A stretch of DNA of 9,433 bases from Thermoproteota archaeon (lineage in GTDB: Archaea; Thermoproteota; Thermoprotei_A; Sulfolobales; Desulfurococcaceae), in NCBI GenBank assembly GCA_013154205.1, contig JAADCY010000066.1:1-9433 (forward strand), in the 5' to 3' direction. The translations under genes were made by a program, and so were the position numbers. Below are positions 1 through 5,844 of this stretch, in pieces (the stretch's first letter is position 1; every line of letters starts with the position of its first letter). Below the pieces are notes generated by a model. That model had not been told where the DNA came from. It was given only the letters and a program-made list of their open reading frames with translations, and did not search any database.

Positions 1-74
1 CAAAGCCTTCCACCGATTATAATATATCCGAGTCCATGCAATTCATAAACTTATCGTACATAGGGGAGGCATGA
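1..74 (+). CDS. possible C-terminal end of an upstream gene (partial)
   Basis: One frame, read from base 3, stays open from the left edge for 23 codons and stops with TGA at 72-74. The next gene's ATG follows directly at 75. The visible tail reads KPSTDYNISESMQF and ends IGEA; I recognise no family. The zero-base junction, with the next gene's Shine-Dalgarno inside the last codons, is what a coupled operon looks like. However, 23 open codons in AT-rich DNA can occur by chance. The alternative is that this stretch is the promoter of the radical SAM gene, with the AT-rich run at 17-27 as a TATA-like box. Confidence 0.33.
   Translation, partial: KPSTDYNISESMQFINLSYIGEA
17..27 (+). promoter_or_regulatory. 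weak TATA-like element
   Basis: TTATAATATAT lies about 48-58 bases before the ATG at 75. A start site some 25 bases downstream would give a leader of about 25-30 bases containing the Shine-Dalgarno at 63-69. This competes with the reading in which the region is the end of an upstream gene, so it is a weak call. Confidence 0.25.
63..69 (+). promoter_or_regulatory. Shine-Dalgarno of the radical SAM gene
   Basis: GGGGAGG lies five bases before the ATG at 75. It selects this ATG over the out-of-frame ATG at 71. Confidence 0.75.
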
Positions 75-1640
75 ATGGAATTCAATCTAGTGCTTAAAAA
101 ATTTAGGGCCGGCATGACGAGAATAGCCTATCTATATCCTTCCACGTATGAAGCTATGCTTTCCAGTCTACCGACACACATGATCTATTATCTAGCCAAC
201 AATATAGACGAGGTTATCCTTGAGCGTTTCCATATTCATAGGTTCCAGGGAGAAGAGCCTCCCCCGCGAAGCCTGGAGACAGGTACTCCGCTTAATAGAT
301 TTGATTTAATTATAACGAGTCTACACTACGAATTATCAATAATTGACCTATTAAGGTGCTTGATAGCCGCGGGAATAGATCCTTGGAGGAATAGAAGAAG
401 GCAGGTGATTATAGCTGGTGGCCCAGTATCAATATCTAACCCTATTCCTTATTCTGATTTTATCGACGCATTCATCATTGGCGAGATCGAGAATACTATA
501 CCACGCCTAATACGCGACTGGGTGGAGAGCGGGGATAAGGAGAAGTACTTGGAGAAAATATCGTCATATAGCGATGTATACGTTCCCGGCTATAACGAGG
601 GAGCGAAGAGATCATATGTTAAGGACCTTGACAACGCATTCTATCCTATCAGACAGATACAGAATGACGAGGCCGAACCCGTCTATGGCCGTGGCTTTCT
701 CCTCGAGACTAGTCGTGGATGCAAGTACTGGTGTAGATTCTGCATGGAGGGCCGTCTCTTCAAGCCTTACCGCACCAGGAGTTTTCATGTATTGAAAAGC
801 CTTGTTGATAATGGTGTTCGAGTAAACCGTGTTAATAGGGTTATTACTTACTCGTTATGTTTTCTCGGCAGTATTCATGAGAGGAAATTATTAGAGTACC
901 TCGTTGAACAAGGAATCCCGACTGTTTTACCGAGCTTTAGGATAGACCATATAGATGATGATGTGCTCGAACTAATCGGTATGCTTGGCCAGAAAACGAT
1001 TACTGTGGCTCCAGAATCATTCTTAAAAATAAAGAACTGTGTGTTCGGGAAATACTGTAGTAAGGACTTAGTTGACGGTCTAGAACATATTCTTGAGAAG
1101 GGCTTTGACCTCAAAATATATATGATCGTAGGCGTTAAGGGCCTTACTGAAGACGAACTCGAAGAAGCGATTTCAATCGAGAAACTAGCAGTGAAATCTA
1201 GGAAGATGGGGAGAAAGATTGTTGTCAGCATTAACCCGCTCATACCTAAGCCTAGGACACCGTTTCAATGGATAGGTATGCTTAGAACGGAAAAGCTTAG
1301 GTCACTTATCAAAACTTTAAAGAACAGGTTAAGGAGACACGTCGATTTCAGAGATTATGATATTAGATGGGCTGTAATGCAAGCAGCTATATCGCTTGGA
1401 GATAAGGATATATCAAAAACCCTTCTTGAAACCGCACTGCTTGGTGGAGGATTATCCGGATGGAGGCGGGCATTAAAAAATACTGGATTCAATATAAAGT
1501 ATGTATTTAATGGTTATGATCTAGAGGATGAGCTTCCATGGTCTAGAATACTGATTGATGATAGGTATGAAAGATTTGTGAAAGCAGAGTATGAGTTATT
1601 GTTATCAATGCTAGGAGAAACCCTTCGCGATCATCGCTAG
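75..1640 (+). CDS. radical SAM protein with B12-binding-type N-terminal domain
   Basis: This is a complete 521-residue protein starting at ATG behind a strong Shine-Dalgarno. The radical SAM cluster motif is at residues 214-223 (RGCKYWCRFC). Cys216, Cys220 and Cys223 would ligate the [4Fe-4S] cluster that cleaves S-adenosylmethionine. The N-terminal part resembles the Rossmann-like B12-binding domain of COG1032 proteins, with the IIAGGP strand-turn at 112-117 and IIGE at 134-137. Further on are VAPES (311-315), in the place of the APE motif of these enzymes, and NPLIPKPRTPFQW (387-399), a signature of the MiaB/YgiQ-like and TIGR03960-like groups. Known relatives carry out methylation, methylthiolation or other radical chemistry, but many have no assigned substrate. 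I see no cobalamin-binding DxHxxG, so cobalamin use is doubtful. The substrate cannot be inferred from the neighbours. The 3' end overlaps the convergent gene by 30 bases. Confidence 0.85.
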   Translation: MEFNLVLKKFRAGMTRIAYLYPSTYEAMLSSLPTHMIYYLANNIDEVILERFHIHRFQGEEPPPRSLETGTPLNRFDLIITSLHYELSIIDLLRCLIAAGIDPWRNRRRQVIIAGGPVSISNPIPYSDFIDAFIIGEIENTIPRLIRDWVESGDKEKYLEKISSYSDVYVPGYNEGAKRSYVKDLDNAFYPIRQIQNDEAEPVYGRGFLLETSRGCKYWCRFCMEGRLFKPYRTRSFHVLKSLVDNGVRVNRVNRVITYSLCFLGSIHERKLLEYLVEQGIPTVLPSFRIDHIDDDVLELIGMLGQKTITVAPESFLKIKNCVFGKYCSKDLVDGLEHILEKGFDLKIYMIVGVKGLTEDELEEAISIEKLAVKSRKMGRKIVVSINPLIPKPRTPFQWIGMLRTEKLRSLIKTLKNRLRRHVDFRDYDIRWAVMQAAISLGDKDISKTLLETALLGGGLSGWRRALKNTGFNIKYVFNGYDLEDELPWSRILIDDRYERFVKAEYELLLSMLGETLRDHR

Positions 1641-2690
1641 TTCCCCTATATACGATATCAGAGCTAATGATGACGCGAGCTCACCGACTACTAGCGGATT
1701 TATTTTTCCACCATTTATAACGCTGTATAATTCTCTATTCATAATGGTTTGTTCGGCCTCAGACACCGTGTAGGGTAGAGCTACACGTATATCTAGCCCA
1801 AGTTTCAATCCTCTAAAACCGCTGACGAGAAAATATCTTCTGATCTCGCTTCTCAAAGCATACTCGGGCTTTATACCGATTGAGAGATAGAATGATGTTA
1901 GCACTCCTAGTGTAACAGGTATTATCGAGTCGTCTATTCCTCTCATATTTTCTATGGCATTATATGTTTTCACTATCTCTGACTGCCCTATCCCGGCTGA
2001 TGAGATAGTCAGTCTAGGTATAAATACTGATAATTTATAGTCAAGCGTTATGTAGGGTGCTAGTATTGGTACTCTTGTTTCACCGATTGTCTTCACTAGT
2101 TCATTGATATCTCCACTTATTATCATTGATTTTATTGCTTGGCAAGGCGATGATTCTCCAACAAGTATTGTTTCGACAATACCTCCTGATTCTCTACCAT
2201 AACATAGAATGTGTAACTTCTTTTTCCTCGACTTTATTATTGACTCTATTTCTTCACATTTTTCGTCCTTGCTTATATTGAATAATCTTATCCAGCATTT
2301 ATCGGTCTTGATACTTATTTTTGTGTTGCGACAGATCGTTACTCCTAGATCCATTGTCTCCATCAATGCTGGGTAGATAGATGATAGTGGAACATATTTT
2401 TCTCCTTGAACAGTTTCGCCCTCTAATTCTATAGGGCCTATGATCGTTACTGGTACTTGTATAGCTCCAACGGGCCTATAGGATATTTTCCCCTCTGTAT
2501 CTACGAAGTCGAGTATTGAGGATCCCGTGGCGGAGAGGGATATGCCGAGTTTTTTCTCAAAAAACTTTCTTCTTACTAGTGCGGCGAGGTTCTCGTTCTC
2601 GAGTTTTTCCTCTAGCTCTCTGAGAGCCTCGTCGGATTCTCCTATTTCTCCGAATATTTTCTGTATGTCTTCATTGTTCTTTTGTCCCAA
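1611..2690 (-). CDS. HMG-CoA-reductase-like protein, catalytic residues apparently lost
   Basis: 359 residues from a TTG start, chosen because GGTGAT sits eight bases upstream. Similarity to class I archaeal HMG-CoA reductase is clearest at residues 75-102 (GAIQVPV, IIGP, GEKYVPL), where true enzymes read IG.xQVPVGVAGP and GE.YVPLATTEG. The C-terminal part (VALP at 303-306; helix at 334-354 with VVGELA and YIGELA) resembles the end of the reductase fold. At the catalytic Glu (TTEG) this protein reads SIYP, placing Tyr106 there. At the GQD catalytic Asp it reads GIK, placing Lys274 there. The NADPH-binding DAMGMN motif and the C-terminal His segment are missing. At 359 residues it is also shorter than typical archaeal reductases (about 400). 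The alignment is from memory and by eye. The reading frame is intact and sits last in the synthase-DUF35 operon, overlapping the preceding gene by 20 bases, so it looks maintained rather than decaying. A regulatory or scaffolding role is possible but unproven. Confidence 0.68.
   Translation of the reverse strand: MGQKNNEDIQKIFGEIGESDEALRELEEKLENENLAALVRRKFFEKKLGISLSATGSSILDFVDTEGKISYRPVGAIQVPVTIIGPIELEGETVQGEKYVPLSSIYPALMETMDLGVTICRNTKISIKTDKCWIRLFNISKDEKCEEIESIIKSRKKKLHILCYGRESGGIVETILVGESSPCQAIKSMIISGDINELVKTIGETRVPILAPYITLDYKLSVFIPRLTISSAGIGQSEIVKTYNAIENMRGIDDSIIPVTLGVLTSFYLSIGIKPEYALRSEIRRYFLVSGFRGLKLGLDIRVALPYTVSEAEQTIMNRELYSVINGGKINPLVVGELASSLALISYIGELAMIAKGFS
1699..1708 (+). terminator. 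possible T-run terminator of the radical SAM gene
   Basis: TTTATTTTTC on the + strand begins about 60 bases past the radical SAM stop. It lies within the coding region of the convergent gene. Archaeal intrinsic termination needs little more than a T-run, so this is plausible, but T-runs also arise by chance here. Confidence 0.25.
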
Positions 2691-3099
2691 TTGATCCTAT
2701 CACCGGTCTATAAGCTATTGCGTAATGTATTAATCCTGCTTCACGGTCTTCTTTTATTCTTCTGAGGACTGGCTCAACTATCATTCCTTCTTTTATCTCT
2801 TCTGGGAGGATATCGGTGAGAGGGGCTATGATATGTGTTTTTGTCTCTAGTGTTTCGAGCATTGCTATTATTCTGGGCCGTTGTTCTTCGAAGCCTTCTG
2901 GTGCCGGGTAGATTATTGTCCATGAGATCACTTTTGCTTTCTCGTTTTCTAGATAGTAGTCTTCTAGCTCGTTTGACCCACAATATCTGCAGATGTTTGA
3001 TGGCGGGTAGTTTATACGGCCGCATTTAAGGCATTTCTTAGCGTAGAGTCTGTAGTGGCTGTGTCTTTCCCTCCAGTACCTGGGGATAGAGAACCTCAT
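2671..3099 (-). CDS. DUF35 Zn-ribbon/OB-fold acyl-CoA-associated protein
   Basis: This is a complete 142-residue protein. A rubredoxin-like zinc ribbon is formed by Cys23-x2-Cys26 and Cys37-x2-Cys40. An OB-fold region follows (about residues 45-135), with the typical VISWTIIYPAPEGF start (57-70). In archaea this family is the third member of the acetoacetyl-CoA thiolase/HMG-CoA synthase complex, where it bridges the two enzymes and contributes to a shared CoA site. Here it directly follows HMG-CoA synthase. Its ATG lies six bases past the synthase stop, and the Shine-Dalgarno GGTGA covers that stop. Such coupling supports a physical partnership with the synthase. The thiolase gene usually beside it is not in the window. 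Its own stop overlaps the start of the reductase-like gene. Confidence 0.88.
   Translation of the reverse strand: MRFSIPRYWRERHSHYRLYAKKCLKCGRINYPPSNICRYCGSNELEDYYLENEKAKVISWTIIYPAPEGFEEQRPRIIAMLETLETKTHIIAPLTDILPEEIKEGMIVEPVLRRIKEDREAGLIHYAIAYRPVIGSIGTKEQ
2699..2704 (-). promoter_or_regulatory. Shine-Dalgarno fixing the TTG start of the HMGR-like gene
   Basis: On the minus strand GGTGAT lies eight bases before the TTG at 2690, inside the end of the DUF35 gene. It supports a TTG start and translational coupling. The nearby ATG overlapping the DUF35 stop is out of frame for the reductase-like protein. Confidence 0.65.
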
Positions 3100-3105
3100 G
3101 TTGTC

Positions 3106-3110
3106 TCACC
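3106..3110 (-). promoter_or_regulatory. Shine-Dalgarno of DUF35 gene overlapping the synthase stop
   Basis: On the minus strand GGTGA contains the TGA stop of HMG-CoA synthase and lies six bases before the DUF35 ATG. Terminating ribosomes would sit on this site, so coupled translation is likely. Confidence 0.7.
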
Positions 3111-4164
3111 TTATACGTGTGATTATTCCTCTGAACTTCGCATAGGTTGCGTAATCAATCATGTATTTCCTGTTGATGTAGTCGTCTACTTTCGGCGCCT
3201 TGTCTTGTTTCTCAATGATCTTATCAGTGACTACTATGCTGTATGCGTCGCTTCCAGCGCCGCTGCCGAATGGTGCTAGGAGTATTCTCTGCCCCGGCTT
3301 CGCTATGTCTAGGACTCTCGACAGTCCTATTAATGCTGACGAGTTATAGCTGTTGCCTATGTATGGTGTTACTAGGCCTGGTAATACTTTTTCCTTGGGG
3401 AATCCGAGTCTTTTAGCTACTGCTAACGGGAACTTGCCGTTCGGCTGGTGGAATACTGCGTAGTCGAAATCCGATACGCGTAGTCCTGTCTGCTCCAAGA
3501 GGCCTTTGACTGCATTGATTATATGGTGGAAATAGGCAGGTTCACCTGTGAATCCTTCGCCGTGGAGCGGGTATGGCTGGTGTGCTCTACGCCAGAAGTC
3601 CGGCGTGTCTGTAACATATGTGTAGCTTGCCTCGAATACCGCAGCGGCCTCTCTGGCGGGACCCGTTATGAGAGCTGTAGCTGCTGATGATGCCGTGAAC
3701 TCTAGTACGTCTCCAGGGTTTGCTTGCGCTGTATCGCTTCCAATGACTAGTGCATACTTTACAAGGCCTGAGGCCACTGCTCCTATACTTATTCTTAGTG
3801 CTTCGCTCCCAGCTCTACATGCGAATTCTAGGTCTGTAGCCATTGTGTCAGGTGTTATGCCTAGGGCTTCAGCTATTATTGTTGCTGATGGTTTTACAGC
3901 GTATGGTTTTGACTCTGTGCCGAACCATACTGCTCCTATTTCTTTCGGGTCTATCCCCGCTCTTAGGAGCGCGTTGCGGGCTGCTTCCCATCCCATGGTG
4001 ACTGCATCCTCGTCTCTGCCGGCAACTGCTTTCTCCACTACGTTTAGGCCTCGCGGTGTTTCGGGGGCGAAGCCCCATAGCCTAGCGATCTCGGAGAGCG
4101 ATAAGCGCCAGCGCGGGATATAGGAGCCCCAACCAATAATTCCTACGCTCGGCTCGGGACGCAA
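3106..4164 (-). CDS. mvaS: archaeal hydroxymethylglutaryl-CoA synthase
   Basis: 352 residues, the usual length of archaeal HMG-CoA synthase. It condenses acetyl-CoA with acetoacetyl-CoA to HMG-CoA, the entry to the mevalonate route for archaeal isoprenoid lipids. The catalytic set is present: Glu84 in GTESKPYAVKPSA, nucleophile Cys116 in EFACRAGSEAL, and His239 in FHQPNGKFP. The thiolase-fold C-terminal glycine-rich loop PFGSGAGSDAYS is at 298-309, and the N-terminal GIIGWGSYIPRWRL (8-21) is a family signature. The start is TTG, supported by GGGTGA seven bases upstream; no in-frame ATG gives a full N-terminus. It heads the operon with DUF35 and the reductase-like gene. About 100 bases separate it from the permease upstream, with weak promoter and terminator signals, so it may have its own promoter. 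Confidence 0.95.
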   Translation of the reverse strand: MRPEPSVGIIGWGSYIPRWRLSLSEIARLWGFAPETPRGLNVVEKAVAGRDEDAVTMGWEAARNALLRAGIDPKEIGAVWFGTESKPYAVKPSATIIAEALGITPDTMATDLEFACRAGSEALRISIGAVASGLVKYALVIGSDTAQANPGDVLEFTASSAATALITGPAREAAAVFEASYTYVTDTPDFWRRAHQPYPLHGEGFTGEPAYFHHIINAVKGLLEQTGLRVSDFDYAVFHQPNGKFPLAVAKRLGFPKEKVLPGLVTPYIGNSYNSSALIGLSRVLDIAKPGQRILLAPFGSGAGSDAYSIVVTDKIIEKQDKAPKVDDYINRKYMIDYATYAKFRGIITRIR

Positions 4165-4171
4165 AACAGTT

Positions 4172-4177
4172 TCACCC
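4172..4177 (-). promoter_or_regulatory. Shine-Dalgarno fixing the TTG start of HMG-CoA synthase
   Basis: On the minus strand GGGTGA lies seven bases before the TTG at 4164. It is the main reason for accepting a non-ATG start for this gene. Confidence 0.7.
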
Positions 4178-4211
4178 TTTGGTTCAAGTCCTAGAATATC
4201 TTTTGAGAGTG

Positions 4212-4218
4212 TAAAAAA
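4212..4218 (-). promoter_or_regulatory. possible TATA-like box for the mevalonate operon
   Basis: On the minus strand the AT-rich run TTTTTTA is centred about 50 bases before the synthase start. Transcription would begin near 4190, giving a short leader with the Shine-Dalgarno. The run could instead be a terminator T-tract for the upstream permease gene. Confidence 0.35.
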
Positions 4219-4242
4219 TCGATTCTATGTTTTGTTGTAATT

Positions 4243-4253
4243 GTAAAATAAAG
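4243..4253 (-). terminator. possible T-rich terminator after the DppC-type permease
   Basis: On the minus strand CTTTATTTTAC begins about a dozen bases past the permease stop at 4264. There is no clear stem, but archaeal termination can rely on T-tracts alone. It would partly separate transporter and mevalonate transcripts. Confidence 0.35.
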
Positions 4254-4263
4254 ATGCTCTTCT

Positions 4264-5844
4264 TTACCTTGTCCTCAGCCTTGGCTCGACTATTCTCTCT
4301 AATGCCATTCCTATCAATACGAATGTCAGGCTTGTTATGGCTATTAGTATACCTGGTGGTATGATCCACCACCAATCGGTTATTGCCGCATTCGCTCTTG
4401 CATCGGCTAGTATGGTACCCCATGATGGCATGTTCTTAATTATTCCTAGCACGGCTAGTCCTGCTACAGTCAGTATTGCTGCTGGCACTGAGAACACCAT
4501 GCTAGCTACAGCATATGGTATGACTTGGGGTATTATGTGTAGGAATATGATACGCTTATTGCTGGCTCCTAGACATTTTGCCGCTTCAACGTATTGTTCA
4601 CCCTTGATCGATAGCGTCATTGATCTTATAACGATCGTTAGTCCTCCCCACGAGAACACTACTATCGTCAACAATATAATCCATATGACCAGTACCGGGT
4701 TGTTCGGATACAGCGTTCTAGCAATCTCACCGATAATGATCAGGATAGGTAGCAATGGTATATTACCCATAACATCTACAGTCCTCTGAATGAACTCGTC
4801 GACTAGGCCTCCATAGTAACCACTGATAGCACCGACAATTACACCTATTACTGTATCTAAGAACGCTACAACCAGACCGATTGATAAAGCCACCGGGAAT
4901 CCGAAGTACAGTCCTAACGCTAAGTCCCTGCCATAGGTGTCAGTTCCCATTAGGCCATATACTGATCCCTTTATTACTACCTTAATACTACCGGCTGGCG
5001 GTGTCGCTAGGGCGACGGGAAAGTTTGGTAGTGTCACGAAGTATATCGATATGGTGTATGTTCCTTTTAATGGTACAAAGGTCACGTTTGTGGCTGCGCC
5101 TGTAGTTGTTTCAGGTTTTCCGAATACCACGTTTGATAATTTATAGACATTGCCCATTCCAGCGGCTAGATTTACTGTTACATTGTATAGTTTCTGGAAT
5201 TCTTTCTGGACTTCATCAGCGTTTAAGACGTTCGTCGGCGATATGTAAAGCGGGTGATCAACGTATATGTATGCTTCGCCCGTGATGTTTTTCTCATAGA
5301 GTATGGATGGCGCTCCATCATACAATATCATTTTGATGCCGTCTGGACGTGTAACTGTTATTATTATTGTTGGTACCTTGTATCTCTCACCGGAAGTTAT
5401 ATTATATGCCTTGTATCTATCCAGCAGCTTGATCTTCTGTATCTCGAACAACAGACCAGTCGGGAATACTTTTTTGTTAAGGTTATAGTTTAGCGTGTAG
5501 TATAGTACTGGCACTGTATAGTACTGTGTTGTAGTCATGTTAACAGCGTATTGCGATCCTGGAATCGTCTGCTCGAACTGCTGTACAGCAGGTACGCCTA
5601 AATACGCTACCCATGCTGGTGGTACGAGCTTAGGGTTCTCCTGCCATGCCTTAATATTATTCCATATTGCGGGGAAGTTAGGAGGCAGTACTATTACTGC
5701 TGATATTGCTATTGATACTAGTACTACAAGCATTATGATCCCTATTTTTCCTGTACCGTATCTCCATACTTCTTTGAATCCTTCCTTGAGAGCGGTGAGG
5801 CCGAGTCTCTTAGATACTTTTTCCATACCGGATTTCTTGCTCAT
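4264..5844 (-). CDS. dppC: DppC/OppC-type ABC transporter permease with large extracellular insert
   Basis: 526 residues, against about 280-320 for bacterial DppC. TM1 is at 33-53. The conserved GTDTYGRD that opens the permease core is only reached at 300-307, so about 245 residues lie between TM1 and the core. The core has hydrophobic segments near 309-341, 358-375, 381-405, 442-468 and 494-515. The ATPase-docking EAA loop is at 418-440 (YVEAAKCLGAS, then IIPQ) and SWGTILADARA at 474-484. The insert has five N-x-S/T sequons (102, 148, 186, 221, 253) and none were seen in the core, which fits an extracellular position. Its second half matches the insert of the neighbouring DppB-type protein. 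The ATG overlaps the upstream permease stop by one base (TAATG), with GGGTGAG six bases upstream. Its role is import of peptides or a similar solute together with the DppB-type subunit; the substrate is not shown. Confidence 0.93.
   Translation of the reverse strand: MSKKSGMEKVSKRLGLTALKEGFKEVWRYGTGKIGIIMLVVLVSIAISAVIVLPPNFPAIWNNIKAWQENPKLVPPAWVAYLGVPAVQQFEQTIPGSQYAVNMTTTQYYTVPVLYYTLNYNLNKKVFPTGLLFEIQKIKLLDRYKAYNITSGERYKVPTIIITVTRPDGIKMILYDGAPSILYEKNITGEAYIYVDHPLYISPTNVLNADEVQKEFQKLYNVTVNLAAGMGNVYKLSNVVFGKPETTTGAATNVTFVPLKGTYTISIYFVTLPNFPVALATPPAGSIKVVIKGSVYGLMGTDTYGRDLALGLYFGFPVALSIGLVVAFLDTVIGVIVGAISGYYGGLVDEFIQRTVDVMGNIPLLPILIIIGEIARTLYPNNPVLVIWIILLTIVVFSWGGLTIVIRSMTLSIKGEQYVEAAKCLGASNKRIIFLHIIPQVIPYAVASMVFSVPAAILTVAGLAVLGIIKNMPSWGTILADARANAAITDWWWIIPPGILIAITSLTFVLIGMALERIVEPRLRTR
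4969..5373 (-). other. extracellular insert domain of the DppC-type permease
   Basis: Residues 158-292 are a beta-rich stretch with VTRPDGIKMILYDGAPSI at 164-181, an EVQKEF helix near 211-216, and a FGKPE...GTYTISIYF segment (241-269). The same order of elements occurs in the DppB-type partner, suggesting a common origin. I recognise no named domain. Confidence 0.6.

Noticed and set aside
954..1561. TGATGATG and CTGATTGATGA strings inside the radical SAM gene, resembling C/D box guide RNA elements
   Set aside because: No matching set of C, D', C' and D boxes occurs at the right spacing, and the strings are ordinary Asp/Asp-type codons.
3668..4123. 151-codon open frame on the + strand opposite HMG-CoA synthase
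   Set aside because: It is antisense to a gene with all catalytic motifs, has no supported start, and matches no family I recognise.
4179..4193. GGTTCAAGTCC resembles the T-loop of a tRNA, possibly a tRNA remnant or attachment site
   Set aside because: The flanking T-stem does not pair properly, and no anticodon arm, D-arm or acceptor stem can be drawn around it. The upstream bases belong to the start of HMG-CoA synthase.
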